Below are positions 34,321 through 44,198 of a stretch of DNA of 64,000 bases, one piece after another. The stretch covers positions 62,001-126,000 of the forward strand of contig NZ_JBBHDV010000001.1 in NCBI RefSeq assembly GCF_037478135.1, given 5' to 3'. Within the stretch, counting starts at the first letter, position 1; every line of letters begins with the position of its first letter. This DNA is from Denitratimonas sp037478135 (GTDB taxonomy: Bacteria > Pseudomonadota > Gammaproteobacteria > Xanthomonadales > Xanthomonadaceae). A program made the translations under genes and the position numbers. A model generated the notes under the pieces. It was given only the letters and a program-made list of their open reading frames with translations, was not told where the DNA came from and searched no databases.

Positions 34321-35124
34321 TCAACCCGGTAGCGGTGGCAGGGTTGCGCTGGCGCGGATACAGGCGCGGAGGTGGTCGCGCTGGGGCAAGGCGGGGATGC
34401 GGTCGAGCAGGGTTTGCAGCACGTCCAGATCCTGACAATCGCCAAGTTGGTCGCTGAGTGTGTGTAGCGCCTTGAGCTGCTTGCTGGTGCTGCTCTGCGC
34501 GGCGCTTTTGGCGATGTCCGGGGCGATGCGTTTCACCGCTTCCATCTGCATGCGCAGTTTGCGCACCCGGCGGCGCCAGCGGTGCAGATTGTCCGGGTCC
34601 GGATCACGCGCGGCGCGACGGGCGGCCTTTTCCACCCGGCGCTGGCCTTTTTCCAACCCGTGGCGCAGATCCTTGCCACGGATCCGGGCCCAGTCCAGTT
34701 GTTCCAGCAGTTGCGCCACGCGTTCGATCCGCGTGCGGCGGCGGGCGAAGGCCGGGTCGCGTGCCAGGGTCTTTTCCAGCAGCGAATCGCGCCGCCGGGT
34801 CAGGTGCTGTACCACCGGCAGCCAGTGTTCCGGCCCATCCTCGGTGATGAAGCGGCTGGCGGTGGCGATCGCCACATGCGCATCACGCAGGCGGGAAAGA
34901 CTGTCGCCGACCCGTTGCAGGATGCGGTCGGCCCGTTGCGCGTCAGGTATCCGGTCTTCGACCAGTTGCAGCAGCGCGCGCAGGTGGCGGATCGATTTGC
35001 GTGCCGAATGGATCGCTTCGTGCACCTGCGCCGGGGAATCCAGCGCCTGCTGGATCGCCGCGCATTCCTTGTGGGCCAGTGCGCGTGCCGCTTCGGCGAT
35101 TGCCGCAGGTGGACGGGTGGGCAT
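34321..35124 (-). CDS. CHAD domain protein (polyphosphate-associated helical protein)
   Basis: This 267-residue basic, all-helical protein has a CHAD domain, a fold with conserved histidines and arginines shown in other bacteria to bind inorganic polyphosphate. Characteristic pieces are VHEAIHSARKSIRHLRALLQLV (two amphipathic basic helices near residues 32-53), LSRLRDAHVA, DNLHRWRRRVRKLRMQMEAV near residue 195-215, and LSDQLGDCQDLDVLQ near the end. The CYTH (triphosphatase) domain often fused to CHAD is missing. The start at 35124 is chosen because upstream in-frame sequence is low-complexity and overlaps the opposite M28 gene. It is divergent from the M28 peptidase. Confidence 0.86.
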   Translation of the reverse strand: MPTRPPAAIAEAARALAHKECAAIQQALDSPAQVHEAIHSARKSIRHLRALLQLVEDRIPDAQRADRILQRVGDSLSRLRDAHVAIATASRFITEDGPEHWLPVVQHLTRRRDSLLEKTLARDPAFARRRTRIERVAQLLEQLDWARIRGKDLRHGLEKGQRRVEKAARRAARDPDPDNLHRWRRRVRKLRMQMEAVKRIAPDIAKSAAQSSTSKQLKALHTLSDQLGDCQDLDVLQTLLDRIPALPQRDHLRACIRASATLPPLPG

Positions 35125-35302
35125 GGCGGTTCCAGACGGCACGGTTCCAGAAGACGTGGGCCCCGGCAGTGTGAGCCCGGATGGTCCGGGGCACGGTGGT
35201 GGCCGGTTGCGGCAGGCAGTCTGCCATCGCACCGGGGCCGGTGCCAGCACAAGGTGCGGCGCCGCAGGCACAATGGGCGCATCCTGATCTGGAGTGCAAA
35301 CC

Positions 35303-36991
35303 ATGAAGCGTGTATCCGGCCTGCTGGCGGTGCTGTTGTTGGCGGCCTGCGGCAACGAGGCGCCACCGGCGCAGAAACCTGCGGCGCCTGTGGTGAAGCT
35401 GGCCGAGGACGCTGCCGCGATCCACTCCGATCGCCTCGCGCAGCATCTGCGCATGCTGGCCTCGGACGAGTTCGAAGGCCGCGCCCCGGCCACGCCGGGC
35501 GAGGAAAAGACCGTGGCCTACATTGCCGAACAGTTCGCCGCCGCCGGGCTTCAGCCCGGTGGCGAAAACGGCGGCTGGACCCAGGCCGTGACGCTGGAAA
35601 AGATGGTCATCAACGGTCCGGTGACAGCGGCTTTTTCGCTCAACGGCACGCGCTGGGAACTGGTCAACGGCGAGGACATCGCGCTCGAATCGCTGCACCC
35701 TGACAGCGATATCGACCTGCGCGAACTGCCGGTGGTCTTCGCCGGCTACGGCATCACCGCGCCGGAACTGGACTGGGACGATTACGCCGGGCTGGACGTG
35801 GCCGGCAAGCTGGTCGTGGTGCTGGTCAATGATCCGGATTTCGAAACCGAACCGGGCCGCTTCGGTGGCCGCGCGATGACCTGGTACGGGCGCTGGTCCT
35901 ACAAGTACATCGAGGCCGCGCAGCGCGGTGCCGCTGGCGTACTGATCGTGCACGAAACCGAACCGGCCGCGTATCCGTGGGCCACGGTGCGCAATGGCCG
36001 CGGTGCGCCGCAGTTCGACATCGTGCGCGAGGATGCGGCGGCGTTCCATTTGCCGGTGCGCGGCTGGATCCAGCTGGCCACCGCGCAGCGCCTGTTCGCC
36101 GAGGCCGGCCTGGATTTCGATGAGGCCAAGCGCGCCGCGCAGCAGCACGGCTTCCGCGCCCATGCGATGCAGGGGATCGGCTTTTCCACTGCATTCGAAG
36201 TCGAGCGCAGCCGCATCATCAGCCGCAATGTGCTCGGCCTGCTGCCCGGTGGTGCGCAGGCCGAAGAAACCGTGATCGTGTCCGGTCATTGGGACAGTTT
36301 CGGCATCGGCGATGCGGACGAAAGCGGCGATGCGATTATCAATGGCGCGGTCGACAACGCCACCGCGATCGCCTCGATGATCGAGATCGCGCGGGTCATG
36401 GCACTGGGTGAGGCGCCGGCGCGCAGCGTGTTGTTCATCGCCTTGACGGCCGAGGAAAGCGGCCTGCTCGGCGCGACGTACTACGCCGCCAACCCGTTGC
36501 GCCCGCTGGCCACGACCGCAGCGGTGGTCAATATGGAAATGTGGAGTCCGGACGGCCCCACGCGTGATATCTCCAGTTGGGGTCTGGGCAAGGTGTCGCT
36601 GGAGCGCGATCTTGCCGCCGCCGCGAAGGCGCGCGGGCGTGGTTATTCCAGCGATCCGAATCTGGAAGCCGGGCTGTTCTACCGCGCCGATCATTTCGCC
36701 TTCGCGCAGGCCGGCGTGCCGGCGATCACCGTCGGCCCGGGCATGGACCAGCTTGATGGCGGAGTAGAAGGCGGCATGGCGGCGCGTGCCGAATACTTCG
36801 CCAGGCACTACCACCAGCCCAGCGACGAGTTTGGCGACTGGTGGGATATGCGCGGCCCGACCGCCGATACCGATGTCGTGCTGCAACTGGTGCACGATGT
36901 GGCCAATTCGGTCGACTGGCCGGCATGGGATGCCGACAGCGAGTTCCGCGCCGTACGCCAGGCCAGTGCGGCCGAACGCAGCGGTCACTGA
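35303..36991 (+). CDS. M28 family zinc peptidase lipoprotein with PA domain
   Basis: This 562-residue exported lipoprotein has its lipobox LLLAACG at residues 11-17. A protease-associated (PA) domain is inserted in about residues 120-290 (FAGYGITAPELDWDDYAGLDVAGK and AAGVLIVHE). The M28 aminopeptidase core has zinc ligands His329 (SGHWDSFG), Asp351 (GAVDNATA), catalytic/bridging Glu384-Glu385 (TAEESGLLG) and the final histidine in HYHQPSDEF. It probably removes N-terminal amino acids from peptides at the periplasmic face or outer membrane. GGAG precedes the ATG at 35303. The neighbouring alcohol dehydrogenase starts 31 bases later with its own ribosome site. Confidence 0.93.
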   Translation: MKRVSGLLAVLLLAACGNEAPPAQKPAAPVVKLAEDAAAIHSDRLAQHLRMLASDEFEGRAPATPGEEKTVAYIAEQFAAAGLQPGGENGGWTQAVTLEKMVINGPVTAAFSLNGTRWELVNGEDIALESLHPDSDIDLRELPVVFAGYGITAPELDWDDYAGLDVAGKLVVVLVNDPDFETEPGRFGGRAMTWYGRWSYKYIEAAQRGAAGVLIVHETEPAAYPWATVRNGRGAPQFDIVREDAAAFHLPVRGWIQLATAQRLFAEAGLDFDEAKRAAQQHGFRAHAMQGIGFSTAFEVERSRIISRNVLGLLPGGAQAEETVIVSGHWDSFGIGDADESGDAIINGAVDNATAIASMIEIARVMALGEAPARSVLFIALTAEESGLLGATYYAANPLRPLATTAAVVNMEMWSPDGPTRDISSWGLGKVSLERDLAAAAKARGRGYSSDPNLEAGLFYRADHFAFAQAGVPAITVGPGMDQLDGGVEGGMAARAEYFARHYHQPSDEFGDWWDMRGPTADTDVVLQLVHDVANSVDWPAWDADSEFRAVRQASAAERSGH

Positions 36992-37022
36992 TCCGATTTT
37001 CACTACTTCAAGGAGCATTCCC

Positions 37023-38075
37023 ATGTTGATCCACGCGTATGGCGCAGAAGCCGGCGATCAGCCGCTGGTACCGATGCAGATTCCCCGCCGTACGCCCGGC
37101 GCGCACGATGTGCAGATCACGATTGCCTACTGCGGCGTTTGCCATTCCGATCTGCACCAGGTGCGGGCCGAATGGGCCGGCACGCTGTTCCCCTGCGTGC
37201 CGGGACACGAGATCGTCGGGCGCGTCAGCGCGGTCGGGGATGCGGTGGAAAACTTCAAGACCGGTGACCTGGTCGGCGTGGGTTGCATCGTCGACAGCTG
37301 CCGCAGCTGCGATGAATGCGGCGACGGGCTGGAAAACTATTGCGACGCGATGGTCGGGACCTACAACGGCGCCACGCCGGATGCGCCGGGCCACACCCTG
37401 GGCGGCTATTCGCAGCAGATCGTGGTGCACGAGCGTTATGTGCTGCGCGTGCGCCATTCCGAATCGCAGTTGGCCGCTGTGGCACCGCTGCTGTGCGCCG
37501 GCATCACCACCTGGTCGCCGCTGCGGCACTGGAAGGTCGGGCCGGGCAGCCGCGTTGGTGTGGTCGGCATCGGCGGGCTGGGTCATATGGGCATCAAGCT
37601 GGCGCATGCGCTCGGTGCGCATGTGGTGGCCTTCACCACCTCCGATTCCAAACGCGAAGCGGCGCGTGCGCTGGGCGCGGATGAAGTCGTGGTGTCGCGC
37701 AACCGCGAGGAAATGGCAGCACAGCGCGGCCAACTGGATTTCATCCTCAACACCGTCGCCGCCCCGCACAATCTGGATGCCTTCCTCGCTCTGCTGCGGC
37801 GCGACGGCGCGATGACGCTGGTCGGTGCGCCGGCCACGCCACACCCGTCGCCGAACGTGTTCAGCCTGATCATGAAGCGCCGTTCGCTCGCGGGCTCGCT
37901 GATCGGCGGCATTCCGGAAACCCAGGAAATGCTGGATTTCTGCGCCGAACACGGCATCGTCGCCGACATCGAACTGATCCGCGCCGATGCGATCAATCAG
38001 GCCTACGAACGCATGCTGGCTGGCGATGTGAAGTACCGCTTCGTGATCGATATCGGCAGCCTGGCGCCGGCCTGA
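37023..38075 (+). CDS. Zinc-dependent NADP(H) alcohol dehydrogenase (cinnamyl-alcohol-dehydrogenase-like, YahK type)
   Basis: This 350-residue medium-chain dehydrogenase/reductase reduces a range of aldehydes to alcohols. Catalytic zinc ligands are Cys37 (CGVCHSD) with His62-Glu63 (PGHEIVGRV). The structural zinc set is Cys93, Cys96, Cys99 and Cys107. The nucleotide fold is VGIGGLGHMG followed by FTTSDSKR, where Ser and basic residues after the second strand favour NADP. YahK/AdhC-type enzymes have this length and the GTYNG motif. The start at 37023 follows AAGGAG 8-13 bases upstream. The DUF938 gene begins four bases after the stop, so the two are co-transcribed. Confidence 0.93.
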   Translation: MLIHAYGAEAGDQPLVPMQIPRRTPGAHDVQITIAYCGVCHSDLHQVRAEWAGTLFPCVPGHEIVGRVSAVGDAVENFKTGDLVGVGCIVDSCRSCDECGDGLENYCDAMVGTYNGATPDAPGHTLGGYSQQIVVHERYVLRVRHSESQLAAVAPLLCAGITTWSPLRHWKVGPGSRVGVVGIGGLGHMGIKLAHALGAHVVAFTTSDSKREAARALGADEVVVSRNREEMAAQRGQLDFILNTVAAPHNLDAFLALLRRDGAMTLVGAPATPHPSPNVFSLIMKRRSLAGSLIGGIPETQEMLDFCAEHGIVADIELIRADAINQAYERMLAGDVKYRFVIDIGSLAPA

Positions 38076-38079
38076 TCGC

Positions 38080-38691
38080 ATGGGCAACGCGATGCCGGAA
38101 AAACCCCACTCCCCGGCCTGCGAGCGCAATCGCGAGCCGATCCTGGCGGTGCTGCGCGAACACTTCGCAACTCGCCGCCAGGTGCTGGAAATCGGCAGTG
38201 GCACCGGCCAGCACGCGGTGTTTTTCGCTGCCGCGATGCCGTGGCTGCAATGGCAGGCCAGCGACCGCGCCGAATACCTGCCCGGCATCCGCGCCTGGCT
38301 CGACGATGCGCGCCTGCCGAACACGCCGGCGCCGCTGGAACTGGATGTGCTGGCGGCGTGGCCGGCGCTGGACGTGGACGCGGTGTTCAGCGCCAACACG
38401 CTGCACATCATGGGCTGGGATGGCGTGCAGGCGCTCTTTGAAGGCGTCGGCAAACTGCTGGCCGATAGCGGCGATACCCTGATCGTCTACGGACCGTTCA
38501 ACTACGGCGGCGCCTACACCAGCGACAGCAACCGCCAGTTCGATGCCTGGCTGAAGGCCCGCGATCCGCGCTCGGGCATCCGTGATTTCGAAGCCGTCGA
38601 TGCCTTGGCCGAAGCCGCCGGGCTGCGGCTGCTGGCCGATATCGAAATGCCCGCCAACAACCGCTGCCTGGTTTGGCGTGCGGGTGCGTGA
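38080..38691 (+). CDS. DUF938 family SAM-dependent methyltransferase-like protein
   Basis: This 203-residue protein has a class-I methyltransferase fold: motif I VLEIGSGTGQHAVFFA (about residues 35-50), then WQASDRAEYLPGI, and FSANTLHIMGWDGVQALF as the post-motif region. YGPFNYGGAYTSDSNRQFDAWL is the DUF938 hallmark. The substrate is unknown. The start is ATG 38080; an internal ATG at 38092 (MPEKPHSPACERNREP) is the more usual family start and equally possible. It is translationally close to the alcohol dehydrogenase (4-base gap). Confidence 0.88.
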   Translation: MGNAMPEKPHSPACERNREPILAVLREHFATRRQVLEIGSGTGQHAVFFAAAMPWLQWQASDRAEYLPGIRAWLDDARLPNTPAPLELDVLAAWPALDVDAVFSANTLHIMGWDGVQALFEGVGKLLADSGDTLIVYGPFNYGGAYTSDSNRQFDAWLKARDPRSGIRDFEAVDALAEAAGLRLLADIEMPANNRCLVWRAGA

Positions 38692-38755
38692 TGGTGTCCG
38701 GATCGGCCGGCGCATCGCGTACAGACAGGCTGGCCCCGCAAGCAAGGTTCATATC

Positions 38756-39676
38756 GTGCACAAGCAGTTCAAGTTCCTCGTTGGCCTGATGGCCGCCGGC
38801 ATCGTCGCCACGGCCTGCGCGGCGCCGGAGGGCGTGCCGGATGGTGAGTGGTGGGCAGCGGCACCCGGATTCAAGCAGGTTGACCCGGGCACTGCGGAAA
38901 GCGATGCGTACTACGCGCCGGAGCGCTTCCCTGCGTCGGGCACTTCGGTGTTCCACCCGGATGCGGATCTGGCCGCACCCGTCCGCGCGCTGTTGCTGCT
39001 CGACCATCTCGAAGGGCTGCTGCCGCATGCGCGTTACCGCGTGGAGTGGCATGTGGTGGAAGACGTGGAAACGCCGGAGCGTCTCGTTCATCAGGTCCAG
39101 ATCCAGCGCTTCAACCTCGGCCCCGCGCGCCATGCGGATCTGGCGGCCTATGTGGAGGAGGAGTATCTGGCACCGGTCGAAAGTTTTGGCGAAGGGCCGA
39201 ACGTGGCGTGGCGTTTCACGATGGCACCGCGTCAGGGCATGCGCGCCGGCGTGGAAATGGCGGCGCGCAAGCTGCTGGATACGGCCCAATCCGCAGCGGC
39301 TGATTGCCTGGGCACGCCCTGCCTGCAATTGCCGTCCGCAACCGGGCCGGAAGCGCCGGGTTGGCAGCCGCGTGAAGTGACATCGCCGGCATCGGCTTAT
39401 CTCGCGCATACCGATACCGGCCCGCATCCGGCACGCATCATGGAGGATCTGATCGCCGCCATCGGTGAAGAGGCCGAGATGCCGGTCGCGGCAGAGAAGG
39501 CACCGCGTTTCGTGTTCGTGATCTCGTCCAATGTCGAAGGTCAGGAACTGCTGAGCACGGGCCTGGGCCGGGATTCGGTGGTGATGGACGATGCCATCGG
39601 CACGGTCTGGGTGCGATGGATGCAGGTGGCCGACATTCCGGCCGAATCCGCGCTGCTGTACGAACCGCGCCGCTGA
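38756..39676 (+). CDS. Hypothetical lipoprotein
   Basis: I do not recognise this 306-residue protein. From a GTG at 38756 it begins with a positively charged start, a hydrophobic stretch (FLVGLMAAGIVATA) and Cys, a plausible lipobox VATAC. The rest is soluble, with mixed alpha/beta character, two close cysteines (ADCLGTPCLQL, possible disulfide), and conserved-looking segments ARYRVEWHVVEDVETPERLV and PRFVFVISSNVEGQELL. The start is uncertain: the frame is open further upstream into the DUF938 gene. It is followed 64 bases later by the aldo/keto reductase gene with its own ribosome site. It is probably membrane-anchored in the periplasm. Confidence 0.65.
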   Translation: MHKQFKFLVGLMAAGIVATACAAPEGVPDGEWWAAAPGFKQVDPGTAESDAYYAPERFPASGTSVFHPDADLAAPVRALLLLDHLEGLLPHARYRVEWHVVEDVETPERLVHQVQIQRFNLGPARHADLAAYVEEEYLAPVESFGEGPNVAWRFTMAPRQGMRAGVEMAARKLLDTAQSAAADCLGTPCLQLPSATGPEAPGWQPREVTSPASAYLAHTDTGPHPARIMEDLIAAIGEEAEMPVAAEKAPRFVFVISSNVEGQELLSTGLGRDSVVMDDAIGTVWVRWMQVADIPAESALLYEPRR

Positions 39677-39740
39677 GCGGACGCCGCTGCCGGCCCGCTG
39701 TGGTAAAACCCGGAGCTGTCTTGGAGAGGGAGACACCACC

Positions 39741-40688
39741 GTGATTACCCGACGCGAATACCTGAAGCTGGCCACCGCCGCCGGTGTGGTGCTGGCCATC
39801 AACCCGGCCCGGCTGCTGGCCGACGACAGCCCGCGCGCGCTGATCAGCCGTGCGATCCCCGGTACCAGCGAGCAACTGCCGGTCGTGGGTCTGGGCAGTT
39901 CGGCTTCGTTCTCGCGCATTGCTGGCGAAGGTGAGGTCGGGCGTGTACGTGAGGTGCTGGAAACCCTGGTGCAGCACGGCGGCCGCGTGTTCGACACCGC
40001 GCCCAGCTACGGCGCTTCGGAAGAAGTCGCCGGCCGTATCGTGCGCGAAGCTGGTCTGGGTGAGCAGGTGTTCTGGGCGACCAAACTCAATGTTGCCGGC
40101 CGTGGCGGTGGCAGCGCCGATCCCGCCGCGGCGCGGGCGCAACTGGAGCAGTCGTTTGCGCGCGTCGGCAAGTCACCGATTGATCTGATCCAGGTCCACA
40201 ACATGGCCGACATCCCGACCCAGCTCGGCCTGCTGCGCGAATACAAGGCTGCCGGCCGGGTACGCCATATCGGCGTCACCACCACCTTCGAGCCGCAGTA
40301 CGAAGCGCTGGAAAAGCTGATGCAGGCCGAGCCGCTGGACTTCATCGGTGTGGATTACGCGGTCGACAACCGCACCATGGAACAGCGCATCTTCCCGCTG
40401 GCGCAGGAGCGCGGCATCGGCGTGCTGGTCTACGCCCCGTTCGGTCGCACCCGGCTGTGGCAGAAGGTCGAAGGCAAGGCGCTGCCGGACTGGGCCGCCG
40501 ATTACGACATCGCCACCTGGGGCCAGTTCTTCCTGAAATTCGTGGTCTCGCACCCTGCGGTGACCGCCGCGACCCCGGCCACCAGCCAGCCGAAGAACCT
40601 GATCGACAACCTTGGCGCCGCCACCGGCCGCCTGCCGGACGAAGACGCCCGCCAGCGCATGATTGATTACATCGAAACACTGGGCTGA
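39741..40688 (+). CDS. Tat-exported aldo/keto reductase
   Basis: This 315-residue protein starts at GTG 39741 behind a GGAGAGGGAGA ribosome site. The N-terminus ITRREYLKLATAAGVVLAI is a twin-arginine signal (TRREYLK) followed by a hydrophobic stretch, so the folded enzyme is likely exported to the periplasm. The reductase barrel has the catalytic set Asp and Tyr in VFDTAPSYGASEE, Lys in FWATKLN and His in DLIQVHNM. The C-terminal NADPH-binding part is divergent (VSHPAVTAATPATSQPKNL). Periplasmic AKRs are uncommon and their electron source is unclear. A hairpin follows 40 bases after the stop. Confidence 0.86.
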   Translation: MITRREYLKLATAAGVVLAINPARLLADDSPRALISRAIPGTSEQLPVVGLGSSASFSRIAGEGEVGRVREVLETLVQHGGRVFDTAPSYGASEEVAGRIVREAGLGEQVFWATKLNVAGRGGGSADPAAARAQLEQSFARVGKSPIDLIQVHNMADIPTQLGLLREYKAAGRVRHIGVTTTFEPQYEALEKLMQAEPLDFIGVDYAVDNRTMEQRIFPLAQERGIGVLVYAPFGRTRLWQKVEGKALPDWAADYDIATWGQFFLKFVVSHPAVTAATPATSQPKNLIDNLGAATGRLPDEDARQRMIDYIETLG

Positions 40689-40727
40689 CGTCGGCGGCGG
40701 TCACACGCGGGTTTTTCGCGGTATCAG

Positions 40728-40751
40728 CAAGGGTGCTTTTCGGCGCCCTTG
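40728..40751 (+). terminator. Terminator-like hairpin after the aldo/keto reductase gene
   Basis: A 9-bp stem CAAGGGTGC/GCGCCCTTG with one G-T wobble and a 6-base loop is followed by TTGTCTG. The rest of the 322-base gap to 41010 holds nothing I recognise. Confidence 0.6.
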
Positions 40752-41010
40752 TTGTCTGCATTCGCCAGACATCCGCCCATCAGCGGCGGCAGCTTTTCGG
40801 GCTGAGCCGGGCGTCAATCGGCCTGCCGGTTGGAAGTGCCTTTCCATCGATTGCCCGCATCCGCGCCGAAGCGATGGCACAGGTCCGCGCGTTCGATGTG
40901 AATGAAGGTGTCCCAGCGGGTGAATCGGATGGATGCCGGGTTCGCAGGCGCAGCCGCTGCGCGCGCTATTCTCCGCATGCGTGATGGCCTGACTGTCGAA
41001 GGAACCTGCG

Positions 41011-42216
41011 ATGGACCTGAAGAGCGGTTATCCCTACTGGGCCGTGAAGAACGGCCTGATGCACGCGTTTCCGAAGCTGGAAGCGGACACGCGCTGCGAT
41101 GTGGTCGTCATCGGTGGCGGCATCACCGGCGCGTTGATTTCCTATGAGCTGGTCACCGCCGGGCATGAGGCCGTCGTGCTGGAGCAGCGCGACATCGGCT
41201 GGGGCAGCACGGCTGCCAGCACCGCCTTGCTGCAGTATGAAATCGATACGCATCTCACCGATCTGGCCGAACGCTTCGGTGAAGCGCCGGCGGTTATCGC
41301 CTACAGCGCCTGCGCTGAAGCCATTCCGATGATCCAGACCCTCGCGCGCGACGTGCGCGATGTGGATTTTGCGCGCATGCAAAGCCTGTATTACGCCAGT
41401 CGACGACGCCACCGGCGGGCGCTGGAGGCCGAATTCGAACTGCGGCAGCGTCATGGTTTCGATGTGGAACTGCTGGAGCGCGACGCGATGCGCGAGCGCT
41501 TCGGATTCGACGCGCCCTGCGCGATCCTCAGCCGTCTGGGCGGCCGCATTGATCCTTACCGGTTTACCTATCGGTTGTTCGCGCGGTTGCAAAAGCAGGG
41601 CGCCGCCATCCATGACCGCACGCAGGCCGATTCCATCACCGCCAACAACCGCGGCGTCACGGTGCGTACCAAGACGGGTGCTGTGGTTCGGGCCGACCAC
41701 CTTGTGGTGGCCGCAGGCTACGCTTCGCAGCGGTGGTTGTCCGAATCAGTGGCGCGCAATCGAAGCAGTTACGCGTTCATCAGCGATCCCATCGATGAAG
41801 CCGAACTGGGCGTACTGGCTGACACGATGATCTGGGAATCGGCGCGCCCGTACCTCTACCTGCGCAGCACCGGCGATGGTCGTCTGCTGGTCGGCGGGGA
41901 GGATGATGCCGTCGATATTCCGGCGCGGCGGGACAAGCGCGTGGATAAAAAGGCACGACGCCTGATAAGGCAGGTGCGGCGGCTGTTTCCCGAGCTTCCG
42001 TTGCAGCCGGCGTATTCCTGGGCAGGCACGTTCGCCGAAACCGAAGACGGCCTTCCGTACTTCGGGCCACATCCCGAACATGGCAAACGCGTGCATTTCG
42101 CGATGGCCTACGGCGGCAACGGCATCACCTATTCGATGATCGGCGCCGGACTGATCCGGGCCTTGATTGAGGGCAAGGCACATCCGTTGAGCGGGCTGTT
42201 CGGCTTTGGGCGGTAG
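41011..42216 (+). CDS. FAD-dependent oxidoreductase (DAO family)
   Basis: This 401-residue flavoprotein has the N-terminal dinucleotide-binding motif VVVIGGGITGALISYEL (residues about 30-46) and GWGSTAAST, as in glycine/D-amino-acid oxidase-like enzymes. The FAD-contact ends are DHLVVAAGYASQRWL and the C-terminal MAYGGNGITYSMIGAGL. The substrate may be a D-amino acid, sarcosine or an amine; nothing nearby identifies it. There is no signal peptide. The ATG at 41011 has GAAGGAA about 10 bases upstream. It is a single gene between a hairpin and a strong bidirectional terminator. Confidence 0.88.
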   Translation: MDLKSGYPYWAVKNGLMHAFPKLEADTRCDVVVIGGGITGALISYELVTAGHEAVVLEQRDIGWGSTAASTALLQYEIDTHLTDLAERFGEAPAVIAYSACAEAIPMIQTLARDVRDVDFARMQSLYYASRRRHRRALEAEFELRQRHGFDVELLERDAMRERFGFDAPCAILSRLGGRIDPYRFTYRLFARLQKQGAAIHDRTQADSITANNRGVTVRTKTGAVVRADHLVVAAGYASQRWLSESVARNRSSYAFISDPIDEAELGVLADTMIWESARPYLYLRSTGDGRLLVGGEDDAVDIPARRDKRVDKKARRLIRQVRRLFPELPLQPAYSWAGTFAETEDGLPYFGPHPEHGKRVHFAMAYGGNGITYSMIGAGLIRALIEGKAHPLSGLFGFGR

Positions 42217-42383
42217 TTGAACAGCCGGCTGCGTGCGCTCGGTGGGGCCTGATATCGAGGTCAGGGCCACGACGCGCCGGCTTCTGCGTTCAGCCAGTTC
42301 CCGCGGGAGAGCGACGATTCAACTGGCGAGTGAGGGAAATGGTGGCCCGCAGGCTGGGTGGGTCTGCGAGCTTCAACAACAAC

Positions 42384-42411
42384 AAAAAAGGCGCCTTTCG
42401 GCGCCCTTTTT
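42384..42411. terminator. Bidirectional terminator between the FAD oxidoreductase and ahcY
   Basis: AAAAAAGGCGCC-TTTC-GGCGCCCTTTTT gives a 6-bp GGCGCC stem with A-run on one side and T-run on the other, so it can terminate both converging transcripts. It lies 26 bases past the ahcY stop on the minus strand. Confidence 0.88.
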
Positions 42412-42437
42412 GATGGCATCAGCCAAACCGCCGCCAA

Positions 42438-43886
<1,449 letters not shown>

Positions 43887-43940
43887 GGATGTGTTCCGGT
43901 TCGGTCCCGTGGCCTGCGTGTGCGGGATGGGAAAAGGCAA

Positions 43941-44010
43941 CCGGGCGCCGTTTGCATTCGGATTCCGTCGAGCCTGGCCGTGCCTGGCACGGTCGCAGCG
44001 CCCCTCGACG
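43941..44010 (-). promoter_or_regulatory. S-adenosylhomocysteine (SAH) riboswitch of ahcY
   Basis: Read on the minus strand, the leader contains CGAGGGGCGCTGCGACC, then the stem-closing CCAGGCTCG, and about 20 bases later CAAACGGCGCCC. This is the conserved core of the SAH-binding RNA found upstream of ahcY in proteobacteria. The P1 arms CGTCGAG and CTCGACG pair, and GGCGC pairs with the 3' GGCGCC-type segment to form the pseudoknot. It raises ahcY expression when SAH accumulates. It begins within a few bases of the predicted transcription start. Confidence 0.88.
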
Positions 44011-44019
44011 AAGCCGCGC

Positions 44020-44025
44020 ATTATA
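44020..44025 (-). promoter_or_regulatory. -10 element of the ahcY promoter
   Basis: A perfect TATAAT on the minus strand lies just upstream of the riboswitch, placing the transcription start near 44012. The -35 is weak (GGACGG at 17-base spacing). Confidence 0.7.
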
Positions 44026-44198
44026 AACGGCGAGGCTGAGCGCCGTCCGTACTGCCGGCATGCCGGATTTTGCCGGGGACGACGCTTGGTGCAGGCCGGT
44101 GGGCGCGGTATCGGCGCTGCGATGCCGGGTATGAACTGCTAGATTCAGGCCGCTGGCCGGCGGCGTCCTGTTGCCGGCGCCAAACGGATGTTTCCCGC

